A stretch of DNA of 64,000 nt from Halobacillus amylolyticus. GTDB taxonomy: Bacteria > Bacillota > Bacilli > Bacillales > Halobacillaceae. The notes beneath the pieces were generated by a model. It made no database searches and was not told the origin of the DNA. It saw only the letters and a list, made by a program, of their open reading frames with translations. The stretch's first letter is position 1. Every line of letters begins with the position of its first letter. This document shows, piece after piece, positions 44,784 through 56,086 of the stretch. The position numbers and the translations under genes are program-made. Location of the stretch: positions 1,116,001 to 1,180,000 of the forward strand of contig NZ_CP095075.1 in NCBI RefSeq assembly GCF_022921115.1, given 5' to 3'.

Positions 44784-45773
44784 TTAGACCATTGCCATTT
44801 TTTTTGCCAAAGCCAGTCGTTGTACATGTGGTAATCGGGAGACATCCATATTTCCTCCGCTGATCACAACACCACATTTCTTCCCAGCCAAAGCTAATTT
44901 TTCCGCCAAGATGGCTGCAAGGGCCGTCGCACCTGCTCCTTCAACTAATGTCTTTTCCCTTTCAAGCAGTTGGAGTATGGTGCTGGCAATTTGCTGTTCG
45001 TCTACAGTTACGATTCCATCTACATATTTCCTGATATAATGGAAGGTTAATTTTCCATGCTGCTTCACAGCGATCCCATCCGCAATCGTGGATACGGAAG
45101 TGAGTTTTTTGGGCCCACGCTTATAAAATGCATTGTAGGTTGCCGGTGCTTGGGCAGATTGTACGCCTACCACTTTAATCGCAGGTTTTAATTGCTTAGC
45201 TGCATAGGCAATCCCTGCAATTAGTCCACCTCCACCAATGGGTACAACAAGTGTATCAAGATCCGGTTGCTCTTGAAGCATTTCAATAGCCACAGTTGCT
45301 TGACCAGCCATTACATCCACATCGTCAAACGGATGGATAAATATTGCCCCGCAAATTTTCTGTTCTTCCATTGCAGCTGCATACGCTTCCTGAAAAGATT
45401 CACCTGTTAGAACCGGTTTAGCTCCATATGCCTCAGTTGCCTGCACCTTTGCTTTAGGCGTAGCCTCTGGCATAAATATTTTCGCAGGTATTCCACGTTT
45501 GGCTGCTGCTAGTGCTACGCCCTGCGCGTGATTTCCAGCTGATGCGGCTATGACTCCACACCGTGCTTCTTGGTCCGTCAACTGGGAAACTTTAAAGGAT
45601 GCACCTCTAACTTTAAATGCCCCCGTCTTTTGTTGGTTCTCTAACTTCATGAACACTTGGCTTCTCGTCAATTGATTAAATGTTTCAGAGGTTTTAAACG
45701 GTGTTTGGTGGACCACATCATATAAGTGTTCTTTAGCTTCAAAAACTTTAGGTAGGGTTAAGAAATTCCCAAC
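44784..45773 (-). CDS. ilvA: Threonine ammonia-lyase without ACT domain; start codon non-standard
   Basis: PLP enzyme making 2-oxobutyrate from threonine, first step to isoleucine. Motifs: KLENQQKTGAFKVRGA (PLP Lys), ASAGNHAQGVA, PIGGGGLIAGIAYAAK. No regulatory ACT domain, so TdcB-like in size (about 330). Alignable sequence (LPKVFEAKEHLYDVVHQTP) extends upstream of the first standard start, GTG 45716. Between the leuD stop and that GTG there is no ATG, GTG or TTG in frame. AAGGAG (45781-45786) lies seven bases before GTT at 45773, which I take as the start. Last gene of the ilv-leu operon. Confidence 0.85.
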   Translation of the reverse strand, partial: VGNFLTLPKVFEAKEHLYDVVHQTPFKTSETFNQLTRSQVFMKLENQQKTGAFKVRGASFKVSQLTDQEARCGVIAASAGNHAQGVALAAAKRGIPAKIFMPEATPKAKVQATEAYGAKPVLTGESFQEAYAAAMEEQKICGAIFIHPFDDVDVMAGQATVAIEMLQEQPDLDTLVVPIGGGGLIAGIAYAAKQLKPAIKVVGVQSAQAPATYNAFYKRGPKKLTSVSTIADGIAVKQHGKLTFHYIRKYVDGIVTVDEQQIASTILQLLEREKTLVEGAGATALAAILAEKLALAGKKCGVVISGGNMDVSRLPHVQRLALAKKMAMV

Positions 45774-45794
45774 GTCTTCACTCCTTAAGATGAA

Positions 45795-46382
45795 TTATTT
45801 AGCCTGCTGTGTTTCATAGCGTGCAATGGCTTCAGCATAATTAAGCGTTACAGATATTTCGTCCCAGCCGTTGAGCAACATATTTTTGTGGTAAGGTTGA
45901 ATATCAAAGGTTGCTTCTAAACCATTGTCACTTTTTACTTGCTGATTCTCTAAATCAACATGTACTCTAAGCTTTTCCTCTTTTGCCTGGTCTAACAGTT
46001 CATTCACTTTTTTCTTCGGCAATACAATAGGCAGAATCCCATTTTTAAAACAGTTGTTATAAAAAATATCAGCAAAACTCGGTGCGATAACGACTTTGAA
46101 TCCGTAATCTTGAATTGCCCATGGCGCGTGTTCTCTTGAGGAACCACAGCCGAAATTTTCGCCGCCTACCAGCACCGTCGCTTCTTTATACATTGGATCA
46201 TTCATCGAAAAGTCTTCGCGCAATGTTCCATCATCATTAAAACGCCAGTTGTAGAAAAGGAACTGTCCAAATCCCTGCCGTTCAATTCTCTTCAAAAATT
46301 GCTTTGGAATGATTTGGTCTGTATCCACATTGGACCGATCGAGAGGATAGACTAATCCTTCGTGTTGCTGAAATGGTTCCAT
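45795..46382 (-). CDS. leuD: 3-isopropylmalate dehydratase small subunit
   Basis: Swivel domain of isopropylmalate isomerase, leucine synthesis. 195 residues, normal. DRSNVDTDQIIPKQFLK and NFGCGSSREHAPWAI with PSFADIFYNNCFKNG are typical. It starts three bases after the leuC stop with GGAGGG inside the leuC end. Confidence 0.96.
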   Translation of the reverse strand: MEPFQQHEGLVYPLDRSNVDTDQIIPKQFLKRIERQGFGQFLFYNWRFNDDGTLREDFSMNDPMYKEATVLVGGENFGCGSSREHAPWAIQDYGFKVVIAPSFADIFYNNCFKNGILPIVLPKKKVNELLDQAKEEKLRVHVDLENQQVKSDNGLEATFDIQPYHKNMLLNGWDEISVTLNYAEAIARYETQQAK

Positions 46383-46385
46383 AGA

Positions 46386-47804
46386 TTACCCTCCTACCGT
46401 TGCAGCATATTTTCTTACATCGACAAAATAGCCTTCAAGCGCAGCGGCTGCCGCCATTTCGGGACTAACAAGGTGTGTGCGTGCCCCATTTCCTTGCCGC
46501 CCTTCAAAGTTACGGTTTGAAGTCGATGCACAGCGCTCACCAGGTGGTACAATATCGTCATTCATTGCCAGACACATACTGCATCCCGCATCCCGCCACT
46601 CAAATCCAGCGGTGAGGAAAATGGTATCAAGTCCTTCCGCTTCGGCTTGATCCTTCACTGTTTTCGATCCGGGTACAACCATTGCTCTAACATTTTCGTT
46701 CACTTTGCCACCCTTGACAATCTGTGCAGCTTTTCTTAAATCACTCAATCTTGAATTGGTGCAAGACCCTATGAATACATGCTCAACTGGGATCGACTGG
46801 ATAGCCTGATTAGCCTCGAGTCCCATGTAATCAAGAGCCCGATCTATACTGTCCTGTTCCTGAGCATCGTCAATTACAGATGGATCAGGAGTAGAGGCCC
46901 CGACAGGAACACACTGAGAGGGATTCGTCCCCCAAGTGACTTGAGGTTCTACCTCTGATGCATTAATCTCAACAGACGCGTCATACGTTGCATCCGGATC
47001 AGAGGCCAATGCTCTCCATTCCTCAGCAAGAGCTTCAAACTCCTCATCTTCAGGTACATAACGTTTCCCTTTTAAATAATCTACTGTAGTTTCATCTGGA
47101 CTGATCAAACCTGCCCTGGCTCCAGCTTCAATGGACATGTTACAAATCGTCATCCGTTCTTCCATTGACAAATTGTGAATGGCCTCACCTGTATATTCAA
47201 TAACATATCCTGTACCGAAGCGAACACCAAATTTGGCTATAATCGACAGAATGAGATCCTTCGCTGTCACCCCAGTTCCAAGAACGCCGTCCACCTTCAC
47301 CTCTAATGTTTTAGGGGAGGCTTGCCAAAGGGATTGGGTAGCCAAAACATGTTCCACCTCACTCGTGCCGATCCCAAATGCTAGCGCTCCAAAAGCCCCA
47401 TGTGTAGATGTATGGCTGTCGCCGCATACGATCGTTTTACCAGGCTGGGTTAGCCCAAGCTCCGGTCCAATCACGTGAACAATTCCTTGATCAGGATGAT
47501 TGATATCCGCTAGACGGATATCAAATTCCTCACAGTTTTCTCTCAATGTTTCCATTTGTTTTTGCGCCACGGCATCTTTAATGACGTTACGATGAACCGT
47601 AGGCACATTATGATCCATCGTGGCATACGTTCGATCTGGTCTGCGGACCTTACGATCACTCATTCGCAGACCTTCAAATGCTTGGGGAGAAGTCACTTCA
47701 TGAACCAAATGCAAATCAATATAGATTAAGTCCGGCTTTCCATGTTCCTGATGCACCACATGCTGATCCCATATTTTTTCAATAATTGTCTTCGGTTGCC
47801 CCAT
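46386..47804 (-). CDS. leuC: 3-isopropylmalate dehydratase large subunit
   Basis: Aconitase-type [4Fe-4S] enzyme of leucine synthesis. 472 residues. Cluster ligands lie in IGSCTNSR and [31 protein letters not shown] is the substrate region. ATG at 47804 follows AAGGAGAGA; the longer frame overlaps leuB and has no site. Operon member between leuB and leuD. Confidence 0.96.
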   Translation of the reverse strand: MGQPKTIIEKIWDQHVVHQEHGKPDLIYIDLHLVHEVTSPQAFEGLRMSDRKVRRPDRTYATMDHNVPTVHRNVIKDAVAQKQMETLRENCEEFDIRLADINHPDQGIVHVIGPELGLTQPGKTIVCGDSHTSTHGAFGALAFGIGTSEVEHVLATQSLWQASPKTLEVKVDGVLGTGVTAKDLILSIIAKFGVRFGTGYVIEYTGEAIHNLSMEERMTICNMSIEAGARAGLISPDETTVDYLKGKRYVPEDEEFEALAEEWRALASDPDATYDASVEINASEVEPQVTWGTNPSQCVPVGASTPDPSVIDDAQEQDSIDRALDYMGLEANQAIQSIPVEHVFIGSCTNSRLSDLRKAAQIVKGGKVNENVRAMVVPGSKTVKDQAEAEGLDTIFLTAGFEWRDAGCSMCLAMNDDIVPPGERCASTSNRNFEGRQGNGARTHLVSPEMAAAAALEGYFVDVRKYAATVGG

Positions 47805-47827
47805 ATGCGTCTCTCTCCTTCCCCTAC

Positions 47828-48934
47828 TTATGCATAGCACCACATGATGTTTTCAGTAGTATCATGTGAACTCATTTGTTCAGATACTTTTTTCGCAAGC
47901 GTACTGCCACTGACTTTCACCCCATCTGTCAGTTTCAGATCCGCTGTATGATACTTCTCTTCTAATACTTTGTTAACGGCAGACTCAATCAGTTCCGCTT
48001 CGTTGTTCATTTGGAAAGAATGTCGAAGCATCATTGCCGCTGATAAAATGGCGGCAAGTGGGTTTGCTTTATCCTGACCTGCAATATCTGGGGCCGATCC
48101 ATGAACTGGCTCATATAAACCAAGCCCATCTTGGCGGATACTTGCTGAAGGCAGCATCCCAAGCGAACCAGTTAGAACAGAAGCCTCGTCACTTAAAATA
48201 TCACCGAACATATTCTCTGTAACAATGACATCAAAATAAGCCGGATTAGTGACAAGCTTCATCGCTGCAGCATCAACAAGCATGTGCTCAACATGGACAT
48301 CAGGATAATCTTGTTTCTTTTCCTCGACCACTTCTCTCCACATACGACTTGATTCAAGCACATTGGCTTTATCAACTGAAGTCAGATGGTTACGTCGAAC
48401 TTGAGCACTTTGAAAAGCCTTGTCGATGATTCGTTCCATTTCAGCTCGCGTATAGGCCAGTGTATCGACTACTTCAGCCCCGTTGTTTCTTCGTTCACGA
48501 GGTTCACCGAAATAAAGTCCGCCTGTCAGTTCCCTAACAATAAGCAAATCACTGCCAGCGACAACCTCCTCCTTCAAAGGAGATGCATGTAATAGAGGTT
48601 TAAAACCTTTTACAGGTCTAAGATTTGCGAACAATCCGAGCTGTTTACGAATCCCTAGCAACCCTTTTTCAGGGCGCATATGACTGGGAAGTTGATCCCA
48701 CTTTGGACCACCAACGGCTCCGAGTAAGATCCCATCCGCTTTCTTACAAGCTGCAACTGTATCTTCCGGAAGAGGGGTGCCCTGGTTGTCAATAGCTGCC
48801 CCGCCAATATCATGAGTTTCAAATGTGAAGCTATGACCAAACTGTTCTGCAGTTGTTTCAAGAACACCTTTAGCAGCTTTCGTTACTTCAGGGCCAATTC
48901 CGTCCCCAGGCAGCAGTACGATATGCTTTTTCAT
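47828..48934 (-). CDS. leuB: 3-isopropylmalate dehydrogenase
   Basis: NAD-dependent oxidative decarboxylase of leucine synthesis. 368 residues. [16 protein letters not shown], the arginine triad in [16 protein letters not shown] and [10 protein letters not shown], and [19 protein letters not shown] are intact. ATG at 48934 follows AGGAGGGGA. Confidence 0.96.
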   Translation of the reverse strand: MKKHIVLLPGDGIGPEVTKAAKGVLETTAEQFGHSFTFETHDIGGAAIDNQGTPLPEDTVAACKKADGILLGAVGGPKWDQLPSHMRPEKGLLGIRKQLGLFANLRPVKGFKPLLHASPLKEEVVAGSDLLIVRELTGGLYFGEPRERRNNGAEVVDTLAYTRAEMERIIDKAFQSAQVRRNHLTSVDKANVLESSRMWREVVEEKKQDYPDVHVEHMLVDAAAMKLVTNPAYFDVIVTENMFGDILSDEASVLTGSLGMLPSASIRQDGLGLYEPVHGSAPDIAGQDKANPLAAILSAAMMLRHSFQMNNEAELIESAVNKVLEEKYHTADLKLTDGVKVSGSTLAKKVSEQMSSHDTTENIMWCYA

Positions 48935-48950
48935 ACAAATCCCCTCCTAT

Positions 48951-50492
48951 TTATTGGACTTTTTTCACTCGCTCAACTTGATGACTATACAGTGTTCGGT
49001 TTACTGCGTTTAAAAACGCATGCGCTGAAGCTTCCAACACATCTTGAGCCGACCCGCGGCCTGAAGCCTTATGCCCGTTAACAGTCAATTGTACATAAAC
49101 TTCGGCGAGAGCATCTCTCCCCTTACCAATTGAACTCAACTGATAATCTTGCAAATGAACTTCCTCATCTAACAGCTCATCAAGCGTATTATAAATGGCT
49201 TCGACACTTCCTTGGCCAGTACTCGCCTTCTCAGCTTCTTTCCCATCAGGTCGTGTAAGCAAAATCGTAGCAGTTGGGCGATTGACACTTCCATACTGGA
49301 CTTGAAATGCTTTTAATTCGTATTTCGAAACTTCTTCATTTTCGGTTTGCTTATCGGTAAGAATGGCAAACAAATCAGCATCTGTCACTTCTTTTTTCTT
49401 ACCAGTCAAATCTTTAAAAGTGTGAAACGCTTCTTTTAGTTTAGATTCAGATAATTGAAAGCCGAACGATTCTGCTTTTTGCATAAAGGCGTGACGTCCG
49501 GAATGTTTCCCTAGTACGAGGTTGTTGGAATCGATACCAACCATTTTCGGTGTAATGATTTCGTAAGTGGTCGCTTCCTTCAAAACCCCATCCTGATGAA
49601 TGCCAGACTCATGGGCAAATGCATTTCGCCCAACAACCGCTTTATTACCCGGTACTTGCATCCCAGTCAATTTGCTAACGAGATCACTCGTTCTTTTAAT
49701 TTCATTTAAGACCATTCCTGTTTGATAAGTGTATCGGTCTTTTCGGATCTCAAGAGCCACGGCAATTTCCTCGAGTGACGCATTACCGGCACGTTCACCA
49801 ATTCCATTGATGGTACCTTCGATTTGGCCAACCCCAGCTTTGATTGCAGCTAGCGAGTTACTGACCGCCATTCCCAGATCATCATGACAATGAGCCGAAA
49901 GCGTAACTTGATCGATATTCCTTACATTCTGTTTCACGTATTTAAAAAGTTCAGCGTATTCCTCGGGCGTTGCATAGCCCACTGTATCTGGAAGGTTGAT
50001 TACGTCAGCACCTGCATCAATTACCTTTTCAATGATATGAGCGAGAAAATCATAATCAGACCGAGTGGCATCTTCAGCCGACCATTGTACATACGGGAAC
50101 TTTTCTTTAGCATAAGCAACCATTTCTACTGCTGTTGCCACCACTTCCTCTGGTGTCTTTCTCAACTTGTGGGTCATATGAATCGGTGAAGTCGCCAGAA
50201 AAATGTGCAGCCTCGGCTCTGCGCCACCTTTTAACGCTTCCCAGGCTGTATCAATATCACTTTTAAATGTTCGGGCCAGTGCAGTTACGGAGCAGTTACG
50301 GACAGTGTTGGCAATTTCCTTAACCGCTTCAAAATCTTCTTGTGAGGAAGCGGGAAATCCCGCTTCCATAATATCTACACCTAAGCGTTCCAATTGTTTG
50401 GCAATCTCAACCTTTTCTAAACGATTCAAATTGACGCCAGCAGATTGTTCCCCATCTCTTAGCGTTGTATCGAATACGTTAACGTGAGCCAT
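48951..50492 (-). CDS. leuA: 2-isopropylmalate synthase
   Basis: Commits 2-oxoisovalerate to leucine synthesis using acetyl-CoA. 513 residues. [16 protein letters not shown] at the start, [10 protein letters not shown] metal site, [15 protein letters not shown], then linker and C-terminal allosteric LeuA dimer domain. ATG at 50492 overlaps the end of ilvC by 14 bases; GGAAGTGG is upstream. Confidence 0.95.
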   Translation of the reverse strand: MAHVNVFDTTLRDGEQSAGVNLNRLEKVEIAKQLERLGVDIMEAGFPASSQEDFEAVKEIANTVRNCSVTALARTFKSDIDTAWEALKGGAEPRLHIFLATSPIHMTHKLRKTPEEVVATAVEMVAYAKEKFPYVQWSAEDATRSDYDFLAHIIEKVIDAGADVINLPDTVGYATPEEYAELFKYVKQNVRNIDQVTLSAHCHDDLGMAVSNSLAAIKAGVGQIEGTINGIGERAGNASLEEIAVALEIRKDRYTYQTGMVLNEIKRTSDLVSKLTGMQVPGNKAVVGRNAFAHESGIHQDGVLKEATTYEIITPKMVGIDSNNLVLGKHSGRHAFMQKAESFGFQLSESKLKEAFHTFKDLTGKKKEVTDADLFAILTDKQTENEEVSKYELKAFQVQYGSVNRPTATILLTRPDGKEAEKASTGQGSVEAIYNTLDELLDEEVHLQDYQLSSIGKGRDALAEVYVQLTVNGHKASGRGSAQDVLEASAHAFLNAVNRTLYSHQVERVKKVQ

Positions 50493-51510
50493 GTGTGACC
50501 ACTTCCTTTTCTTTAGATTGAGATTTCTTAACAAATGGCATTAATTCTCGTAACTCTTTCCCTACCTCCTCGATCTGATGTTTGTTTTCACGGGCATTTA
50601 TAGCATTAAATTCTGGACGATTCGCCTGGTTCTCTAGGATCCATCCTTTAGCAAACTTCCCTGTTTGGATATCTGACAGCACCTCTTTCATACGTGCCTT
50701 CGTATCTTCGTTTACAACGCGTGGTCCAGATACGAAATCACCCCATTGAGCTGTGTCAGAGATAGAATAACGCATGCCTTCGAGTCCGCCTTCATACATA
50801 AGGTCAACGATCAGCTTCAGCTCGTGCATGCATTCGAAGTAAGCAACTTCTGGCTGATACCCCGCTTCTGTAAGTGTTTCAAAGCCGGACTTGACGAGAC
50901 TTGTAAGACCTCCACATAGAACAGCTTGCTCACCGAACAGATCTGTTTCTGTTTCTTCTTGGAAAGTGGTTTCAAGCACACCCGCACGGCCACTGCCAAT
51001 TCCTTTTGCATAAGCTAGAGCCACTTCACGGGCTGAGCCTGTTACATCCTGCTCAACACCGAACAGGGATGGTACGCCAGCACCTTCTTCAAATGTGCGT
51101 CGTACTAGATGTCCTGGACCCTTTGGAGCTACAAGAAATACATCCACATTGTCTGGTGCTACTACTTGATTAAAATGAACATTGAATCCATGAGCAAAAG
51201 CAAGTGCTGCTCCCGCTTTAAGGTTCGGTTTGATGTGTTCCTGATAAACTTTTGGTTGATGTTCATCTGGAAGCAATACCATGACCACATCTGCCTCAGC
51301 AACTGCATCGGCAACATTTTTAACATCGACTCCATCGTCTACTGCTTGATCCCAAGACTTCCCTTTTCTCAATCCAACTACAACGTTATAACCGCTGTCC
51401 TTCAGGTTTCGTGCGTGAGCGTGACCTTGAGAACCATAACCTATAACCGCAACCTTTTTGTTTTTCAGTACCTCATCTTTGATATCATTGTGATAGTAAA
51501 CTTCTGCCAT
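50479..51510 (-). CDS. ilvC: Ketol-acid reductoisomerase
   Basis: Rearranges and reduces acetolactate/acetohydroxybutyrate with NADPH. 343 residues, class [32 protein letters not shown] and [17 protein letters not shown] (Mg ligands) are present. ATG at 51510 follows GGAAGG. Overlaps leuA; 22 bases after ilvN. Confidence 0.96.
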   Translation of the reverse strand: MAEVYYHNDIKDEVLKNKKVAVIGYGSQGHAHARNLKDSGYNVVVGLRKGKSWDQAVDDGVDVKNVADAVAEADVVMVLLPDEHQPKVYQEHIKPNLKAGAALAFAHGFNVHFNQVVAPDNVDVFLVAPKGPGHLVRRTFEEGAGVPSLFGVEQDVTGSAREVALAYAKGIGSGRAGVLETTFQEETETDLFGEQAVLCGGLTSLVKSGFETLTEAGYQPEVAYFECMHELKLIVDLMYEGGLEGMRYSISDTAQWGDFVSGPRVVNEDTKARMKEVLSDIQTGKFAKGWILENQANRPEFNAINARENKHQIEEVGKELRELMPFVKKSQSKEKEVVTHGSR

Positions 51511-51531
51511 TTTTAATCATCCTTCCAATTT

Positions 51532-52053
51532 TTATTTTAGTAAAGAGTAAGACTTAATCTCTGCTACTTGTTTTTGATGGCCTCTTGTAAAGGCTGTTAA
51601 TCCTGTTCTTGCCAGCTCCTTAATGCCATAAGGCCGGAGCAAATCAATCAGTGCATCGACTTTATCTGAGTTTCCAGTGACTTGGATGGTCATACTTTCT
51701 CTGCTTACATCAATGACTGTAGCTCGAAACGGCTCAATAATACTTTGAATTTCACTTCGAATCTGCGGGTTGCTAATAACTTTCACCATCGCTAACTCTC
51801 GAGCCACGATTGCTTTTTCCGAAATATCCGAAACTTTTAATACATCGACTTGTTTGTTAAGTTGTTTCGTCAGCTGTTCAAGTTTTCGTTCATCTTCAAC
51901 ATCTACAACGAAGGTCATTTTTGATACGCCTTCTGTCTCGGTGCGCCCAACGGAAATGCTTTCGATATTAAATTGCCGCTTCGCAAGCAACCCTGTCACT
52001 CGATTTAGTACACCGCTTCGATTGTGAACGATTGCTGTGACAATACGTTTCAT
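51532..52053 (-). CDS. ilvN: Acetolactate synthase small (regulatory) subunit
   Basis: Feedback subunit for IlvB. 173 residues. ACT domain at the N-terminus ([31 protein letters not shown]) and the ALS_ss C-terminal domain. ATG overlaps the last codon of ilvB by four bases (ATGA), typical coupling. Confidence 0.95.
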   Translation of the reverse strand: MKRIVTAIVHNRSGVLNRVTGLLAKRQFNIESISVGRTETEGVSKMTFVVDVEDERKLEQLTKQLNKQVDVLKVSDISEKAIVARELAMVKVISNPQIRSEIQSIIEPFRATVIDVSRESMTIQVTGNSDKVDALIDLLRPYGIKELARTGLTAFTRGHQKQVAEIKSYSLLK

Positions 52054-53764
52054 CGTTTCACCCCGATCATTTCATGCAGCCCTTTTCCTGGTGCAATCAT
52101 TGGATAGACGTTTTCTTCCTGCATCACTCGACAGTCAATCACTGCTGGATGAGGATCGTTTAAAACGGTTGGGAGGAGCTCCTCCAGTTGTGCTGTAGAA
52201 TCAAATCGATAGCCTGGAATTTGATAACTTTCAGCAAGCTTTACGAAATCCGGCTGTGTTTCGATCAAGGAATGAGAATAGCGTTTATCATAAAAACTTT
52301 CCTGCCATTGCCTTACCATACCTAAAGCTTGATTATTAACGATGACAACTTTTACTGGCAGCTTCCTTTCCTGAAGAAGGGAAAGTTCCTGCATCGTCAT
52401 CTGAAACCCACCATCACCAACAATAGCTATTACCTTTGCCTCGGGATCAGCTATCTGTGCGCCAATCGCCGCCGGGAAGCCAAAGCCCATCGTTCCAAGC
52501 CCCCTGAAGTTACCCAGCGATTGGGCTGGTGAAAGCTATAGTACTGAGCTGCCCACATTTGATGCTGTCCGACATCGGTCGTCACAATCGAATCACCGTT
52601 TGTATATTCATGAACTTTCTTCATTAACCACTGTGGTGAAATTTCCGCCTCGTAATCAACATGCCATAAAGGAAATTCCCCTTTATTTTTTTGAGTGGTT
52701 TCAAGCCATTCACGGTGATCAAGCTGATCTGAAGCAAATTGATTTAATGCTTCTAAAGCCGCTTTTGCATCTGAAACGATCGGAATATCTGTTGAAACAT
52801 TCTTACCGATTTCTGCCGGATCAATATCCACATGAGCTATTTTCGCTTTCGGGGCAAAATGCTGCAGGTTTCCTGTCAGTCTGTCGTCAAACCGTGCTCC
52901 AATATTAATTAGGAGATCACTTTCATACAGCGCCATATTTGCTGTATATGTTCCATGCATCCCTGCCATACCTATCGAGAGACGGTCACTGCCCGGGAAG
53001 CTTCCTAATCCCAGTAATGTTGTTGCCACAGGTAATTCATAGGTTTGAACAAACTGTTTAAGTTCTTTCGATCCTTTTGCATGGATCACACCCGCACCGG
53101 CTAATACAACCGGTTTCTTCGCTTGTAATAGCGCCTCATGCAACTTCTTAATTTGAAGCGGATTAGGCTTCACCGTCGGCTGGTAGCCCGGTAAATGAAA
53201 ACTTGAATCCACTTCTGATTCGTGTACGGTTGATGAAATATCTTTTGGGATATCGACAACTACTGGACCCGGCCGCCCCGTTGTTGCTATATGAAAGGCT
53301 TCCTTTACGACCCTAGGAAGGTCTTCAATTTGCTGGACCTGATAGTTGTGCTTCGTAATCGGTGTCGTGATTCCCATCACATCTGACTCTTGAAAAGCAT
53401 CTGTGCCGATGACTCCCTTTGCTACTTGCCCGGTGAAAATGACTACAGGCAAGGAGTCCATCATTGCGTCTGCAATACCTGTAATTAAGTTTGTTGCCCC
53501 GGGCCCTGAGGTGCCGATCACGACGCCTGGTCTCCCCGATACTCTCGCGTAACCTTCAGCTGCATGAATCGCACCTTGCTCATGCCGCGGCAAAATATGA
53601 TCAAATGATTCTCCTGCTCGGTAAATCGCGTCATAAATCGGGAGTACCGCTCCTCCTGGATATCCAAATAATGTGTCAACACCTTGATCAATCAATGAAT
53701 CCACCAACAAATCCGCCCCCGTGCGTGGTGCTGTCTTCATTTTTTGAGTTGCTTCAGCCTTCAT
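52050..53764 (-). pseudogene. ilvB: Acetolactate synthase large subunit, one frameshift
   Basis: ThDP enzyme forming acetolactate. ThDP/FAD family blocks are present: [46 protein letters not shown], and in the second frame [12 protein letters not shown]. The frame breaks at 52495-52496: the coding strand reads GGCTTGGAACG where GGCTTGGGAACG is needed for [16 protein letters not shown]. Adding one G gives 571 residues, full normal length, with every motif intact. All other genes of the pathway are intact, so a base-calling error is more likely than real loss. ATG at 53764 follows AGGAGGGA. Confidence 0.9.
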
Positions 53765-53789
53765 AAATTTTTATCCCTCCTAAATTGAC

Positions 53790-54110
53790 ATATAAAAAGA
53801 CCTTTTCATCCCTCGTATCTTCTACACATGCTTGTAGAAAGAAAGAGGGGCGAAAAGGTCTTCATTGTTCCACGGTACCACCCTCATTTACGTACATAAG
53901 TACGCCTCAGTGAGCCATAAAAATTTAGGCTCGCATTTTGATAACAGGTGCTTTGGTACACCTGATCCCACCTACTTGAAAGCGAATCGTTCAGTTGGGA
54001 CACTCAAGGATGATGTCGGAATAAGCTGCAATTCCGGGCTTCCAGCAACCCCGGCTCTCTGGAAAGGCATTCTCTTATTCCTTTATTCCTGTCTTAGAGT
54101 TATATGATTT
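53790..54110 (-). promoter_or_regulatory. T-box leader of the ilv-leu operon, probably isoleucine-specific
   Basis: Minus strand: Stem I region (AGAGAGCCGGGGTT...), specifier segment GACATCATCC with AUC (54014-54012) followed by A, the T-box GGGTGGTACCGTGG (53870-53883), then a terminator whose arms AAGACCTTTTC and GAAAAGGTCTT end in TTTTTAT (53794-53862). The uncharged tRNA would stabilise the antiterminator. Other ilv-leu leaders often use a Leu CUC specifier; AUC here is my reading of the loop. Confidence 0.9.
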
Positions 54111-54129
54111 AATTGTCATTCAACAAATT

Positions 54130-55035
54130 CTAACTTACTTGCACTTTGTCTTTAGATGGATACACTTGCATTCCATCCGTTGTTGTAATTTTTCTAAACT
54201 CTGAAAGTAAGTGACTCGTAACGACTCCAGGCTTTCCATCTCCAACCTGCCGCTGATCGACTTCAACTACAGCAATCACTTCAGCTGCTGTTCCTGTTAA
54301 AAAGACTTCATCTGCCACATACACATCGTGTCTTGTGAACGGTTCCTGTTTCATTTCATACCCTTTTTCCTTCGCAAGATCGATAATCGCATTGCGGGTA
54401 ATTCCTTCTAGGGCACCGAGATAAACCGGAGGAGTATAAATCGTTCCGTTTTTTACGATAAAAATGTTATCTGCTGATCCCTCAGTTACATATCCCTGAT
54501 CGTTAAGCATCAACGCCTCATCCACACCTGCTTGATTGGCTTCCATTTTTACTAAAATATTGTTTAAATAATTTAATGATTTCACTTGGGGAGGAAGTAT
54601 ATCGGGTCTGTTTCTCCTGCTTGATGCGGATGCCAGCCGTACTCCTCGTTCATATAGTTCTTTAGGAAATAAAGCAAGTGCTTCAGCAATGACAACCACA
54701 CGCGGCTCTGAACAACTGGCTGGATCTAAGCCAAGGTTGCCTGCGCCTCTTGAAACAACTACACGAATGTAGGCAGTTTCAAGCTGGTTTTTGCGGACTG
54801 TTTCAGCAATAATCTGCTCAAGCTCCTCCTTTTCATATGGAATGTGAAGCATGATGGACTTTGCTGAATCATAGAGACGATTTAAATGTTCTTCCAGTTT
54901 AAAAATGTTGCCGCCGTAAACACGAATACCTTCGAACACCCCATCTCCATAAAGGAAACCATGATCGTAAACGGAAACAACGGCTTCACTTTTATCGACA
55001 TATTCGCCACTTAAATAAATCCACTGGCTGCTCAT
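54130..55035 (-). CDS. ilvE: Branched-chain amino acid aminotransferase
   Basis: PLP fold type IV transaminase for Leu, Ile, Val. 301 residues. DHGFLYGDGVFEGIRVYGG, SRGAGNLGLDP, VKSLNYLNNILVKMEA (PLP Lys) and EGSADNIFIVKNG are typical. ATG at 55035 has AAGGAG. It lies upstream of the T-box leader, so it has its own promoter and may read through into the operon. Confidence 0.95.
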   Translation of the reverse strand: MSSQWIYLSGEYVDKSEAVVSVYDHGFLYGDGVFEGIRVYGGNIFKLEEHLNRLYDSAKSIMLHIPYEKEELEQIIAETVRKNQLETAYIRVVVSRGAGNLGLDPASCSEPRVVVIAEALALFPKELYERGVRLASASSRRNRPDILPPQVKSLNYLNNILVKMEANQAGVDEALMLNDQGYVTEGSADNIFIVKNGTIYTPPVYLGALEGITRNAIIDLAKEKGYEMKQEPFTRHDVYVADEVFLTGTAAEVIAVVEVDQRQVGDGKPGVVTSHLLSEFRKITTTDGMQVYPSKDKVQVS

Positions 55036-55592
55036 TCTAAGCACTCCTTTCTTTAACATAGTCATGTTTAAAATTAATAAAGATTCAAAATATTATGGGG
55101 GACCCTGTGTAAGGAAAAATACTACAATTTTCAGGGTCCAAAGGTCGGTCTTCTACATGATCAACTAGACGCACTCATTTGGTTAGTAAAGAAAGCGATG
55201 AAGTTGATTGAGGACTACTTTAACTCCATTTTCGAAGAAGGTCAACAGGTTTTCGGAAAGTTTTCTGACTTATTTGATTATTCAATTATAATGGGAAGCG
55301 TTTACATCCAAGCTATGAAAAGGATTCCGACATATTTATCTCTTTAGTTTTTTTCTTATTTATCTCTAAGGCCCAGTCTTGTAAGGTTTTTTTCGTTGTT
55401 ATGAATTCTAATTTTTTTGCTATGTATTCTACCCGTACTTTGAATGATTCTGACAAATTTCTGACACATTCTGTCAAAACTTTCAGAGATTCTTACCTAA
55501 CCAGCTGTTATTTGACTTAAACTTTGCATAATTCGGACTATAATTTATTTTTTCCAGAAAAAAATCACTCGCATCTTTGCGGGTGATCGTAG
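55036..55592. other. Intergenic region between ilvE and the holin gene
   Basis: About 560 bases. It holds an 8-bp inverted repeat GGACCCTG/CAGGGTCC (55100-55107, 55132-55139) in the likely ilvE leader. An open plus-strand frame around 55150-55347 ends LFDYSIIMGSVYIQAMK; its only start (ATG 55198) has a poor ribosome site, so it is possibly a gene remnant. The holin terminator is at the right end. Nothing else is supported. Confidence 0.4.
55557..55588 (-). terminator. Terminator of the holin gene
   Basis: ATCACCCGCA/TGCGAGTGAT stem with six to seven T on the minus strand. Confidence 0.8.
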
Positions 55593-55883
55593 TTACTCCT
55601 CGCTATTTTCTTGCTTTGAAAAACCTTCTCGTTTATTTACGATTTCAAACAAGCCAGTTCCAGACAATCCGGCTCCAACACCGGCCCACGCTCTAAGCAT
55701 AATTTCCATATCCGTGAATGGGAACGCGGCAACACCTGCCAATAATCCAATTCCCATGCTTATTAGTGGAATATAATTTTTAGGGATCCGAAATGCCTTT
55801 TTTACGACTTCTATAACCCCAAATACAAATGGACTAATGACGGTAGCAAACAGAAGAACCTGCTGCATCAGTTCATTTTCCAC
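55593..55883 (-). CDS. Lone phage holin-like protein (A118 type)
   Basis: 96 residues with an N-terminal span (about 8-28), a second (about 38-55) and a glycine-rich third (about 66-80, WAGVGAGLSGTGLFEIV), then a charged tail. The pattern matches Listeria phage A118-type holins. GTG at 55883 follows GAGGGAG. No endolysin, tail or other phage gene adjoins it, so it is either a domesticated holin or a prophage leftover. Confidence 0.75.
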   Translation of the reverse strand: MENELMQQVLLFATVISPFVFGVIEVVKKAFRIPKNYIPLISMGIGLLAGVAAFPFTDMEIMLRAWAGVGAGLSGTGLFEIVNKREGFSKQENSEE

Positions 55884-56086
55884 AATTAGCTCCCTCTCAT
55901 AACATAGTAAAGATGAAAAGGCTTTAGCAGTTCATGTTAAACTGCTTCATACCTATCATTCATATCTTATTCTGAGACTTTGCCATATGTACATCGATTC
56001 GCCCTATTTGCAGTACATTATAACCATAATAAAATCATCAATCATGGCAACACTATACAGTAAATCGAATGATTTGAGGTGTTACA

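Noticed and set aside
55300..55316. CRE-like GGAAGCGTTTACA upstream of ilvE
   Set aside because: Two mismatches in one half, and more than 250 bases from the ilvE start with no promoter linking them.
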